The notes below the pieces were generated by a model. It did not search any database and had not been told where the DNA came from. It saw only the letters and a program-made list of their open reading frames with translations. 64,000 nt of DNA from Oscarella lobularis (Eukaryota; Porifera; Homoscleromorpha; Homosclerophorida; Oscarellidae). Every line of letters starts with the position of its first letter. Position 1 is the stretch's first letter. The stretch is from the NCBI RefSeq assembly GCF_947507565.1, contig NC_089187.1, positions 1,240,001 through 1,304,000 on the forward strand. Direction: 5' to 3'. The position numbers were made by a program, and so were the translations under genes. Positions 33,345-44,141 of the stretch are shown piece after piece.

Positions 33345-34920
33345 TAATTCTCTTTTTAGAGAGGACTCGATGAAGAACGTGCTTGGCGTTACGACGGAGC
33401 AGGTGATTATAGTAAATATAACTAAATTGTGATACTTTTTTAGGAGAAATAGTGAACTTAGAAGAACGTGAGCAAGTTGGATATTAATAATACATTTTGA
33501 CGTTTATGTTCCCAAAGTCGATTCGATGATATTGCCTCAAGAACCGGCACGGGCAGCAATCAATGATACAGAGGCGGGCGAGTTTAGATAATTTTAAACA
33601 GATTTCGTTCTTAACTCAAAATATTTTTTTGCGCAGAACTAGAAGCTCTTCGCACCGTCGATCGAGAAGTCGAAGATGACAACATCGACGAGATCAGTAA
33701 GAATTCGCCGTGTAGCAAGGTAGTCAATAATAAATTTAAGCGCCTTGATTTCTCTCTTCCTCAAATATATTGTTTACCTCCTGGTAAGAATTATATATTT
33801 TTTAAATAATCCTTAACTGATTTTGGTCTTCACTTATCATTGATACTACCTATAAGCGAAGCCGCTCGCCCGGTTCAAGTGGAGGCTGCAGGGGCAGGTG
33901 AGTTTAAATAGTCCTCAACTGATTTTAATCTTCTCTCGAAATATTTTCTTTTGCGCATGAGAAGAAGACGAACAGAACGACGCTGATAACATCGAAGAGA
34001 CCTGTAAGAATTCGCCGAGTAGCTAGCTAGTCAATAATAAATTCAAGTGCCTTTTTCTCTTAATTGCTGCAATATATCGTTTACCTCCTGGTAAGAAAGA
34101 CAGGCAAAGATTTAATTTTTTTCTTTTCTGTAAGATCAATTTTGCACGCCGCTGCGGCAGGTACGTCGCTATTCTTACTTCACTGTCAGTTGATGACGCC
34201 GTGCATATACCGACACAAGTCAAATATCAGTTTATCACCATGTGATACATTTTGCTTAATTAGATGACCGAACTCTTTGATGATCTCATTCCAAAACCTT
34301 TAGAAAGAAAGAAGACCGCGTCCTCACTCGAATTGATGAATTCGATGCGCCATTTTTAAATAAAACGTTTAGAGATGAGTGGGAAAAGCTTCTTGCGCCC
34401 TTGTATTGGTTGAGCGAAGTTATGCGACCCAGGTAACGGTTCACAGTACAACTATTCGGCGCTCTTTGGATACACTCTTTCCGAAATCCTAAAATTTTGT
34501 TGTGCTGCAGCGGATGCTGCAACACACTTCAATGGCTACAACTCGGATAAGAAAGAAAGGTCAGTGTACCTAATGTGTAATCCGTTCAGCGTCACTTGTT
34601 CTCTTGACTCACACACAAGATAATAGCGCCTTACTTGGGACATCAAGGCATTCCTTCGTTGCTGAAGGACACGCATGTCAAGTACGACTACGTTTTGTCA
34701 ATGTATTTAAAATCGCCGAAGTTATCGCATCCTACTTCGTTGAGGGAAATGTTGATTAAACCTATCAAGCCAGGTCATCGCTTATAAGTTGATTTGTGGC
34801 AAAGAACTCGAAGAGTGGTTATTCATGAAAACGATATTTAATGCCCATGGCCATCCTCCACCCCTATTATCACCTGGATTATATCAAGCGACGCTTTGCT
34901 TGTGAGTAAACTATAAAGAC
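33345..34920 (+). CDS. Possible multi-exon gene, unknown, with duplicated exon
   Basis: Several AG..GT-bounded open pieces lie on the plus strand: EDSMKNVLGVTTEQ (about 33362-33403), ELEALRTVDREVEDDNIDEI (about 33637-33699), EEDEQNDADNIEE (about 33962-34003), EDRVLTRIDEFDAPFLNKTF (about 34310-34433), YNSDKKE (about 34510-34560) and APYLGHQGIPSLLKDTHVKY (about 34620-34770). The DNA at 33580-33800 and 33898-34100 is a direct repeat that includes the third and second pieces, so one exon with its intron was duplicated. No domain is recognised. Exon calls rest on splice motifs only. Confidence 0.4.
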
Positions 34921-35985
34921 ATTTCCTGACGTAGATATTATTGAAAAACGAAGTTCCTTGCCTTCTTTTAACTTATGTTATTTTCCTAATTCAGGATGAC
35001 GTCCAAATCGGCATCTTGAGAAACAACGAGCAAAAGGGAGAGATTTCGCGACTTGTATGTTGCTACATAGTCAACCAACAATTTTTGGTATCAATTTGAA
35101 AGAAATCATAAGTGAAAAATAGAAAGACTATTCACGATTGGACAACATCTCGCTGCCTCAGGACAGTTTCATCACCACGTAAAGAAGGCAATCTGACTTA
35201 ACTTCCGAATAAGTGATCATTGCTTAGTAGTGGAAACGACTGTTGATTATTTAAAGGTCACAGGCTTTCCAGTGAAACGAGCAAAATGATTTTGAACCAG
35301 CTTCTTGATCGTTTAAAATTTTAGAAGCCTAGCTGCTTTTTCTCTCTTCATTCCTTAACATATGCTCAAATATGTTACCCTTATATCAAGTAAGGATGAT
35401 TGATAAGAATTTGTCAAGTCTGGCTACGATTGCTCACGAAAAGCCGAGAACGTTCCTCACAATTGGTGGCAAAGAAAATGGCCAGCGAAGTGAAACACTT
35501 GTCAAGATCAGTAGCCATTGCTAATCCTTCAATAGAGACCTTGCTTTCGTACAATCCCAGGAACGTTCTTTCAACTATGGCTAAGTTGTCTCTAAATAAA
35601 AACAGTTACTGGAATGTCTGATTAGGACAAGCATTAGGCTTTTTGAGTAGATCGATACGACGTCGAAGTGCCGCTCTTAAGATTGTGTCGAACTATCGCG
35701 CGCCCGGACGCGACGACGCATGGGAAATCTATGGACTGCGGGTGCCAAAACGCCATCGTAGACGCTCAGTTTGAGCAATTTCAGACCTGCGAGAGGCTAT
35801 ATTTGGTCTGCGCGAAGAGATCCGTCAGCTGGAGGACGAAATCAGCGGCAGCGAAAATCGGATCGACTATTAAATAGCGCTATTGTTTTTTTTCGCGCGT
35901 AGCCAGATCTGTATGGTTTTTTCTGCTTGATGGGTTCCTTTTTTTGCGTTCAGAGAATATGTTAAGATTTTCGATTAAGGGCTCG
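34921..35985. other. Gene-poor stretch with one coiled-coil-like frame
   Basis: At 35780-35875 the plus strand is open for ISDLREAIFGLREEIRQLED and ends in TAA at about 35875; it has heptad-like spacing but no start codon. Elsewhere I see nothing. It stops just before the HECT exons at 35990. Confidence 0.3.
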
Positions 35986-35989
35986 AAGC

Positions 35990-36768
35990 AGTGATACTTG
36001 GAGCGGAGAATGATGAGGGAATTCGAGCACTTGCTTCCGGCGAGATATCAGAGTTGCTTCTCAACTCTGGGTATCTGTTGCAGCTATCATTTTACAACAG
36101 AGAAGAAGCGCTCCAAAGCATCATCCTGAACGAGACACTTATTAAACGAAAACCGCAACTGGACGACATTCGCAAAGGTCTATCCCTCTTGAAGGGCCCG
36201 TCTGGCATGACAGTGCTGGAAAAACTTTCTTCACTCCCGCCCTGATAGCTAAAGTGTTTCCAAGGCACAATACTGTCCTTTTCATAGTTTATGTCAGTCG
36301 TTCGGTAATGCTGTTTTTGTACAGAACGAAGGCCCTGTGCTCAGCTGCTTTCGTCCTCGACAATTGCGTCTTTGAAAGAGCCGAAGACAAGGTCGAGAAA
36401 AGCGAGCAAGCAATTGATTTTTTTAAGAGATACGTGCTTCATTTGGAGAAAGGTGTGTACTTTCAAAGTATTATTTTCATTATTGTGTAGCTTTTGACTA
36501 CTTCAAAGGTCACGTCGACGACGATACCTCGGATGCGAACATTCTATCACTGCGTTCGTTGCTTCATTTCTGGACTGGATATGCAAGTGTGCCATCGTGC
36601 AAGAATCTACACGTTCAATGCACTCCGGTTGAATCTGCAAAACTGTTCACGGCGTCGACGTGCAGCTATCGCCTTGTCATACCAATAGGACACGCCTCGT
36701 TTGACGAATTCAAGGCTGCTGCTGATTGCAGCATTTCCCGCGGCTCTTTGGGTTTTGGCCTTTACTAG
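35990..36768 (+). CDS. HECT domain C-terminal half
   Basis: Exon pieces: 35990-36245 (NDEGIRALASGEISELLLNS, then LIKRKPQLDDIRKGLSLL), about 36350-36452 (KSEQAIDFFKRYVLHLEK) and 36491-36768. The intron 36453-36490 is GTGTGT..TGTAG and keeps phase. The last exon has LLHFWTGYASVP, the catalytic-Cys region around ASTCSYRLVIPIGHASFDEF and the end GSLGFGLY, as in the C-lobe of G2E3-like HECT ligases. The active Cys would be the one in TCSYRL. No HECT N-lobe exon precedes it on this strand, whereas an N-lobe without C-lobe sits at 25180-25760 on the minus strand. The two halves are complementary (see findings). Confidence 0.75.
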
Positions 36769-37001
36769 GCTTGGATAAGTGCTTTCAATAAGACGTTTGT
36801 TAGATTTTCCCTGCTTTAATAAGGGTACAGTGTTTGTAATCATGCCCTGTTTTAAGAAGGGTCATCGTTTTTTCTCGTTGTTTTTCAATGGCGAAACCAA
36901 GCAAACAATTACATAAGCAAGGTCTTTTTGCTGTCTGTTCAACGTTTTTCGACTACGCGTAATACGAAATGGTATAGTGCGCGTGCGCGGAAAAGTCTAT
37001 C

Positions 37002-38562
37002 ATGTCGGACTTTGCTCAATTTATCGGAGAAATGGAGTCGTTCTTCACGTTGATATCCCGTCACGAAGTTGCTGCGTGCTCGGACTGCAATTTGGCGGAG
37101 TTCCTGCTACGAAGAGGAACAATATATCGACGAGCGACGTCAACCTTCCTCTCGCGAGCAGACGACGTTCTTTCGGCTCATCCTAACGTAACAAGAGATG
37201 AGCAACGTCTGTTAGAAGATCTAGAAACGCTTTTACGACTCCTCAATGACATTCTTCAGCGTTTGTCGAGTATGCCTTCTCTGCAGCAACCCGGAGAAAG
37301 AGCGTCAGAGCCTTTCCGTCCTCCGACGGTTTGTAGCACTAGTGGGCGAGGACAACCGGCTGTCTTGATTAGACGAGATCAATTGGAGACTCTGTGTCTG
37401 ATGGGTTATTCGTGGACGCAAATAGCTACTTTTTTGGTGTCAGTGTAAGAACAATTTACAACCGCCGTCAGGAGCTTGCAATACAAGATTTCAGCGACAT
37501 ACCTGACAACGACCTCGACGCACTCGTCAGTAGCATCATCGCAATCAATGACCGTGTCGGAGAATCGATGGTAATGGGCGCCCTGCGAGCGAGGGATATA
37601 CGTGTTCAATATCAAAGAGTGAGGCAGTCGCTAATCAGGGTAGATCCGGTTGGAAGAGCCCTGCGAAGACGGCAGGTGCATTTTCGTCGTATTTATCGAG
37701 TTCCTGCTCCAAATTCTTTATGGTAAATGACTGCACAATGCACTTATATAAGATGAAGCAGTTTTTTGATAGGCACATCGACGGAAATCATAAATTAATT
37801 GACCCGTGGCGCTTTGTGATACATGGCGGAATCGACGGCTTTTCGAGGACTATTGTATTCCTTCGGTGCAACGTCAACAACAAAGCGGAAACGGTTCTTC
37901 GCTGTTTCGAAGAAGGCGTTGCTCAATTTGGACTTCCTTCCCGTGTAAGATCTGACCATGGCCTTGAAAATGTTGGAGTCGCCCGATTTATGGTGGAGCA
38001 GCGAGGAGCAGGTCGTGGAAGCCACCTAACCGGCAAATCTGTCCATAATCAGAGGATAGAGCGTCTGTGGCGCGACGTCAATTCGACTGTTGGAAGAATG
38101 ATGCGAGACATTTTTTTCTACCTAGAAGACATTCGACTTTTCGATCGATACAGCGAACATCACCTTTTCATTCTACACTACGTCTTCTTACCGAGGATTA
38201 ATCAAATCCTTGAAGAATTTGTAGGCCAGTGGAATAACCATCCACTACGGACGGAGAGAGAATTCAGTCCATTAAGGCTATTCATGACTTCCGTAATCAG
38301 AGGGGACGTGTCTCTCTCCGACGATGAGCAGGACGATTTTGGGCGCGATGACGACGGAAGTGATGACGAGAGTGGCGACTTTTCTTTTCCCACGAACAGT
38401 GGTGCCGTAACTGTTCCATTGACCACTGCAGTACTAAATAATGAGCAACTGAGACTTCTTGAACAAAATGTCAGCCCCTTAGCCGACGACGGAAATCAAG
38501 GATTAACTATTTATGAGCGGGCATTGGCATTCTCTTATTTATTAATTAACGGTCATCAGTAG
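37002..38562 (+). CDS. Integrase-core (IS3EU-like) transposase, one frameshift
   Basis: The start is [18 protein letters not shown] at 37002. Frame 1 runs to the T6GG run at 37430-37437; a single missing base there would restore the [19 protein letters not shown], after which the frame continues to 37722. A 50-bp intron (37723-37772, GTAAAT..GATAG) joins to 37773-38562. The rve core has [19 protein letters not shown] (first Asp), [20 protein letters not shown] (second Asp) and [18 protein letters not shown] (Glu in the QRIERLW motif). The C-terminus is acidic ([19 protein letters not shown]). Full length is about 500 residues. Apart from the one homopolymer break it looks functional. Its family is related to IS3-type integrases. 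Confidence 0.85.
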
Positions 38563-38656
38563 ATAAGAAAGAAGCACGGCTTTGCCGGTTTGACGTCAGT
38601 TGTTCGGCAAATCGTACCGTCCATTGCATGCAACAATGAGCCCATATCAAATATTC

Positions 38657-38940
38657 TTCTGTTGCGAATACATTTTCTTCGTTGCGCATACATATTTTTC
38701 GTTGCGAATACATTTTTTTGTTGCGAATACATTTTTTTTGTTGCGAATACATTTTTTTGTTGCGAATATATTTTTTTGTTGCGAATACATTTTTTTGTTG
38801 CGAATATATTTTTTTGTTGCGAATATATTTTTTGTTGCGAATACATTTTTTTGTTGCGAATACATTTTTTTGTTGCGAATATATTTTTTGTTGCGAATAT
38901 ATTTTTTGTTGCGAATTTTTTCCTGTTTATCATTCCATAC
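38657..38940. repeat. Terminal minisatellite of the integrase-core element
   Basis: About thirteen units of GTTGCGAATACATTTTTTT, alternating with an ATATATT variant, end in GCGAATTTTTTCCTGTTTAT and CATTCCATAC. It starts about 95 bp after the transposase stop. The inverted partner expected on the left of the gene (36780-37000) is not there, so the left end is lost or diverged. No protein is encoded despite long open frames in both directions. Confidence 0.88.
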
Positions 38941-39960
38941 TTTTGTACGGGTATTTTCTTGACAACAACTCTAGTAGAGAACGTTGTCGAATCCTCTTCA
39001 ATCGAAACAAACGAAGCGGTACTACAAGATGGCCAACAAACTTCGCGAAGCGGCCGCCCTAATCTATCAAGCTCCCGATGCTACCGGTATGCGTTCGCCG
39101 AGCGGGGTTTCGGGCACGGCAACGGCTACGACCGGGCCGTTGGCGTCATCAACACCGCTTAGACGGCTCTCCGCATCTTTCAGCAACTCGAGTCAGATGT
39201 CGGCACAATCTAACGGTGCCTGCAATCGTGAGTCTTCATAAATAAAACTATTTTGGATCCCACTAGTCCGTGTAAGCGACGCTGGTCGAACGCACGGGCA
39301 ATTCGATCGGTCAATAGAAAATTGTCCAATACGGTCATTTCTACACGCGCCTAGCTGTTTGGCTACACGCCTCGAAAGATGGCCGCCCTCTGAAGCAGAC
39401 ATGGACCAAGGCGTTTTCTTACCGCAATTCCTACGCCAACGGAGATGTTGCTACTCTCAGAATCAGGGCTGGGAGAGAAGGCGCTAGAATTGCCTCTTGC
39501 CGGAAACAGATCCGCGATACATTCTGTTATAATTCAGTCCTTCCCACAATTACCTAGAAATGGCTACGATTTCTGCCGAAGAGTTGGAGGCGGCAAGAAA
39601 ACGTTGCAGATCTTGGGAAAAGCCTCATCAATTGGGCAGGCCAAATGCTACCTAAGACCAATTGCGCATGATCTGGATTTGCAACCGCAAAATGTTAACG
39701 AAGATGGCGAGAAAATAATGTTTTGCAGCAATTTTGTCTACTACTGTTAGACAGGAATGCAATGCGTTGTCATATCTGGTTTATGATTTCGACATCTGCC
39801 GTGAGCAATTTGATGTGAATGATTAGCGCAATCACCAGGCAGAATGCCGTTCAAAGAAAGCGTGGTGCTCCTTGAGAGAAGACAATAGCAAAACTGTCGA
39901 TCAGCGCTTGACATCAATCAAGAACCACACCGACTAACGCCAGAAGATCGAGACGCGGTG
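38941..39960. other. Unassigned, possibly gag side of a gypsy element
   Basis: Short plus-strand frames at 39029-39241 (MANKLREAAALIYQAPDATG, Ser/Thr-rich) and about 39560-39660 (MATISAEELEAARKRCRSWE) lie upstream of a Ty3/gypsy reverse transcriptase. No zinc knuckle or protease motif was found, so the link is a guess. Confidence 0.3.
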
Positions 39961-39978
39961 GAGTGACAGATCACAACG

Positions 39979-40850
39979 ATGCTTCAAAATACTTTCGTTC
40001 GGGAGTTACGTTTAGCATGGGCCAGTCTAATCGTTTTGACGGAAAAGAAAGGAACTGCGGACAAACAATTTTGCGAAAATTATATTAAAGTGACAGAGAA
40101 AGACCGCTATCCGCTACCACCAATTGACAATAGTCTTGACGCGCTAACGAAAAACCACTATTTTTCTAGACTGGACCTTGCTTCCTTGTTTTGGCAAATT
40201 AAAGTTTAAGTTAAACCAAAAGACGTTGAGGAAACCGCAATAATCCGTCCCGTGGGACTCTATAAATTCGTAGTCATGTCGTACAAACTATGCTACACGC
40301 CGAGCACGTCTCGGCAAGCTATGAATGCAGTTTGGCAGGACTGAAGTGGCATATCTGTCTCCTAAACATTGAGGACGTCCTGGTCTTCTCTCCGACATTC
40401 GAAGATTATCTTAAAGACCTTCGAGCTGTGCTGCAACGCGTCCGCGATCACAATTTGAAATTAAAGCCAACAAAGTGCGCCATCGCAGGACAGCCCCTTA
40501 GATATTCGGGCTACGTCATAACACCCATTGGAATTCCGGTCGATTCTGAGAATTTGTGCGCGATGTGCGAGAAATACTGCTTCCTGCCACAAAGTCTGAG
40601 TTAAGGTCACTTCTGGGACTGACATCCTATTACCGACGCTTTGTGAAAGCCTACGCCAAACGAGCTGAACCCCTTTCTAAACTTCTGAGAGATGCTACGC
40701 TGGTTGTTTGGGGCGAAGAACAACAGAAGGCGTTCGAGGCTCTCAAGCTGGATCTCACTGAAGCTCCGCTGCTGGCTCGTAATAACTGGGACAAAGATTT
40801 CGTACTCTAGACGGACGCTTTTTACCTAGCGTTGGCTGCTGTACCAGGGG
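39979..40850 (+). pseudogene. Ty3/gypsy pol remnant (reverse transcriptase)
   Basis: Pieces in order on the plus strand: KDRYPLPPIDNSLDALTKNH, FSRLDLASLFWQIKV, then GLYKFVVMSYKLCYTPSTS, LLNIEDVLVFSPTFEDYLKD, HNLKLKPTKCAIAGQPLRYS and SELRSLLGLTSYYRRFVKAY, followed by WGEEQQKAFEALK at the start of RNase H. The catalytic YxDD box reads N-I-E-D, so the enzyme is dead even before counting the stops near 40209 and 40810 and the frameshifts near 40340 and 40600. LTRs were not found. Confidence 0.88.
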
Positions 40851-40858
40851 GGTCATGT

Positions 40859-41330
40859 CAATAGACCCTTTTCGTAATGACTGCGCTTGTGCGAGAAAGT
40901 GGGGAACAGTGCCGAAAACAGATTAGAAAAGGCGTTTATTTCCTCTTTAGAGATTCTAGAAGAGCTTTTAGAACTTCCGCGTATAGTTATCGACAAGTTT
41001 ACGTAAGGTTTAGTATTGTAGCTGCTTCATTAGCGAACCGGAAGTGACCTCTCACAAGCGCAGCAGAAGTTTTTTGGCTTGCTATGGAACCTTTTGTGCA
41101 TACAAAAAGACTCTAACCTTTGGAAGTGACTTCTCGTACGTACTTCTTCCGATTTTTTTCATGCGTAAGCGGAAGAAACACGTTGAACCAAAGATCTATA
41201 GCTAGCCAAAAAATCCTTTGCTACGCTAATCAGAGCTCACTCCCTGTTCTGCTATTTCCTCGTCTAATTAGTAGAAGCTACAATTGTAAAACTTGACTAA
41301 ACTGCACAAGCGTGACAATAACTATCAGCA
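40859..41330. other. No recognisable gene
   Basis: Contains scattered short repeats of GGAAGTGAC and CAAGCGCAG but no clear terminal repeats or coding pieces. Confidence 0.35.
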
Positions 41331-41489
41331 GAAGTGCTAAAAGCGCTTCTTGGACATTCTAAAGTGGAATTATACCCCTCTTCAGATCGGCCTTTGGAAC
41401 TACTCCCCACTTCAAAATGGCACCCGCACATGCGCAGGTCTATTTTAAAAGCAGTGTTAGATATCAATCTTTGCACTCACTCACGGCGC

Positions 41490-41690
41490 CCATTGGGGAA
41501 CATGTTTGATGATTTTACGAAAACGTTGCTTTCTCACCTTATGCCGTTTAATGGAATTAATTCTCACGGTATTGCTGTCATAGACAATGCTTTTTTCATC
41601 AGGTTTCAGAAGTATCTGCGTCCTTCACAAGTTCCTTCCAGCATATAGTCCAGATATAAACCCGCATCCAGGGACAAAAAACTTTCCAAT
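41490..41690 (+). pseudogene. Tc1/mariner (IS630-type) DDE scrap
   Basis: Plus strand reads LLSHLMPFNGINSHGIAVID, where IAVIDNA is the usual second-Asp box, then after a small shift FLPAYSPDINP, the third-Asp approach of Tc1/mariner transposases. Both motifs and their order fit, but the distance is shortened and the first Asp is absent. Confidence 0.6.
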
Positions 41691-42475
41691 CGGTCGCAAA
41701 TCCGAATGGAAGCGTCCACATTGGTTTTGATAGAAACTCAAAATCACACAATGCAATGCAGAGTAGTAGAAAACCTAATCGCAGAGTTTCTGCTGAGTTC
41801 CGCCGAAGGATTCGCCGCGAAACGAAACCGCTTGAAAAAGCTAAAGCTGTGTACAAAAACATCGTATTGAATAAATCACAAGCTGCTAGATTGATTTTTA
41901 GTCTAAAAAAGATGAGGTCCCACAATGGGGTACATAGCGGAAGCGAGCCATAGGTAGAAAAACCAAAACCAACCTTAAACAGCCAAGCGGAAATGGTGAT
42001 TAATATGTGGCTGTGTCTTTTCTTCATGTAACATGATAGTTGGGGATGTCTGTCGGTTGCCAACACATCCACACGGCCAATGAGCCCGCTTGGCACATAT
42101 TACAAAGCGCGAATTAAACCGTCCTTTTCATGATTTTGCGTGTATGAGAGTACGAGATTTTCTTATTTCATCAATTTCAGATCCGTATTCGTTTGCTGCG
42201 CACTCTCCTATTTGAACCAACTCGAAGTGTAGGATTAGACCGGATCTCTCTTCCATCAGCGAGTAGGTTCCGTGTTTCGCGCAATGCCCCGGGCTGTCAC
42301 ATCTGCCGTCACCGCACAAGGATATGCCTTCATTTTCAAAGAGAAATTCAACCTCGTCTTTGTTCATTTTCCAAACGGCGTCTATAACCGGAAAGAGAAT
42401 CTTAATCCATGGAGCCTGCACACACCAATAATGAGGGACACTGAGTGGGAGGGTACTTTTTTTCCATGACAAATT
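41640..42475 (-). pseudogene. DDE transposase remnant of the GDGRCDSPGH type
   Basis: Minus strand 42475-42128 encodes LCGDGRCDSPGHCAKHGTYS and LILHFELVQIGE; after a stop it continues near 42096-42000 with GRVDVLATDRHPQLSCYM and KKRHSHI. These two blocks, GDGRxDSPGH and TDRHxQ, belong to a DDE family frequent in fish and cnidarians and associated in my memory with Kolobok (THAP-bearing) elements; that name is tentative. Stops and shifts are frequent. It lies between two plus-strand transposase scraps. Confidence 0.6.
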
Positions 42476-42589
42476 CTAGGGGAGAGAATATCGGACTCAA
42501 AGCCTGCCTTCAGCAACGCGGACGCTACATATGTTAGACTGAAAGCAACAGTATACATCTGAGATATTGATTTTTTCTCACTAGAGGGG

Positions 42590-43016
42590 ATGAAACAGAA
42601 GGACACGGAGAAGGAGCTGTCAACGCACCCGGACTTCGCTGGGGAGCTGTCAGTCGTCGAAAAAATGGCACGGGACGCAGGACACTTCTGCAAATTTCTT
42701 CCCAAATTCCACTGCGAGTGCAACCCAATCGAACAACTGTGGGCAGAAGCCAAGCGGACTACTAGGAAGAAATGCAACTACTCCATCACGTACGGAGTAG
42801 GTGAAAAATGCAACGTGTAACTCAGGTGTCCATAGGGGTTTGCTCGCCAACGTTGGACCGGCTTTTGACGTGGTCGACATCGATCGAATCCGGAAGTTCT
42901 TCAGAAAGGCGCGGGAGTACATCGACATCTACAGGAGCGGCATAACAGAGGTCAAGGAGGTGAAGAAGGCGCTGAAAAAATACAAATCCCATCGAAGAGT
43001 GTTGAGGTTAGATTAG
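42590..43016 (+). pseudogene. DDE endonuclease C-terminus (PKFHCE type)
   Basis: Plus strand reads HPDFAGELSVVEKMARDAGH, then FCKFLPKFHCECNPIEQLWA, a DDE-superfamily motif in which the Glu of NPIE is catalytic. A short intron-like gap near 42799-42828 leads to VDIDRIRKFFRKAREYIDIY and KYKSHRRV, the usual C-terminal helix and basic end. The N-terminal half is not present. This family is best known from elements in fungi and marine animals; I do not assign a superfamily name. Confidence 0.65.
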
Positions 43017-43215
43017 GGGAGGGGACCACTTTTTTGTTGCATAGGTCGAGGACACTGTCGCGGTGACAGTTCTACGTATGTGGACGGGGAATGGTCAGGT
43101 TCGATTTCTGAGCCCCAGAAAGGCGTCTGGAGACCCAACCCCGGTCCCCAAAAAAATTTCAATACTTTTATTTTCACAGAAAGTCATGCCTGCATTTTGG
43201 CTCTGAAATCGTCGA

Positions 43216-43698
43216 CTATGTCTTTCTCGCCTTCAACAGTGACTTTAACGTCGGCGACACGATGCCTGTAGCTGCGGCTGCGGGTCTCGTAGGGGTCTGA
43301 CGAGAACTCACTGTAGGCTGACGAACAGAGTAAGTCGACGGTACATGTAATTTGGGGGAATCCATGCACTTAACAGTACCTACCCTGATGCACGGAGCTT
43401 CCCCGAGCGTAGATAAGGGCCGAGCCTTCGCTGCATCCTCTTTTGTAAGGTGGCCAGTCATTTTCCGCCCCGTGTGCGACCGAACGAACACCGAAATAGC
43501 GTTGCGGTCGTGCCTGTTGCCCCTGTCCCACTCCAAAATAATCGGCATTCTGTTGCGGACTTTATCCGCGCCGATGTACAGCTTCACGGCCTTCACTGTC
43601 GACGAAAACGTGAATTTCAACATTTCCCTAATGATGGGCACGCTATCCAATGGCCTCACGACAAAGACGTCACAGTAAAAGAGCAACCATTCGTACAC
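43216..43698 (-). CDS. HIRAN-like domain protein
   Basis: The 160-residue minus-strand frame starts MYEWLLFYCDVFVVRPLD. At residues 38-90 it has YIGADKVRNRMPIILEWDRG, NRHDRNAISVFV and GRKMTGHLTKEDA, the fold-defining pattern of HIRAN domains (a DNA-end binding module found in HLTF and Rad5). The C-terminal half is Pro/Ser/Thr-rich. An AG..GT pattern near 43380 suggests that the last part may be intronic. No helicase or nuclease accompanies it, and it sits among transposons like the second HIRAN gene at 56598-56918. Confidence 0.6.
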   Translation of the reverse strand: MYEWLLFYCDVFVVRPLDSVPIIREMLKFTFSSTVKAVKLYIGADKVRNRMPIILEWDRGNRHDRNAISVFVRSHTGRKMTGHLTKEDAAKARPLSTLGEAPCIRVGTVKCMDSPKLHVPSTYSVRQPTVSSRQTPTRPAAAATGIVSPTLKSLLKARKT

Positions 43699-44099
43699 TG
43701 GACGTCGGATCGCAAATCGCTTCTACCAATCTATTTCGCGAAGCCCAAGGTATCCGTTTGCGAATGAGCGAATCCGCGAAACGGCTCACAGGCACCACAA
43801 TCACTCCCTTAGCAACCTCTCTTTTGCCCCTAATTGCAGGTTATCGAAAGCAAAGAACAACAAAAGCCTCTAGCAAACGTCGCGAAAGTCGGGAGCGATG
43901 CCCATCGCTCCCAGAGAGGACATGGTCCTTCACACGCCGACAGGGATATCACCAAATGGGGACCAGCCCACAGAAAGGTCGCCGCCACTAAGGGAAGCGT
44001 TTTTTAACTAGATCCTGTGGAGTAATATGTGCGACGACTATCGCTATCGCTGCAATGTCGTCGACAGCCCGCACGTACAACCAAATTCAAATTTCGCGG

Positions 44100-44141
44100 C
44101 GAAACGCGAGCGTGAGACGTTAATGCGTGGGTGCACTGTAG
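44100..44141. mobile_element. Terminal scrap of the TA-MITE
   Basis: ATGCGTGGGTGCACTGTA at 44124-44141 is the right terminal repeat plus TA of the MITE at 32510-33334. The rest of a copy is not visible to the left. Confidence 0.6.

Noticed and set aside
38590-39162. Long open frames rich in CEYIF/FVANIF or RNKK/FATK repeats (also at 27132-27664)
   Set aside because: They are translations of the GTTGCGAATAYATTTTTTT tandem array, open in several frames and both strands, so not proteins.
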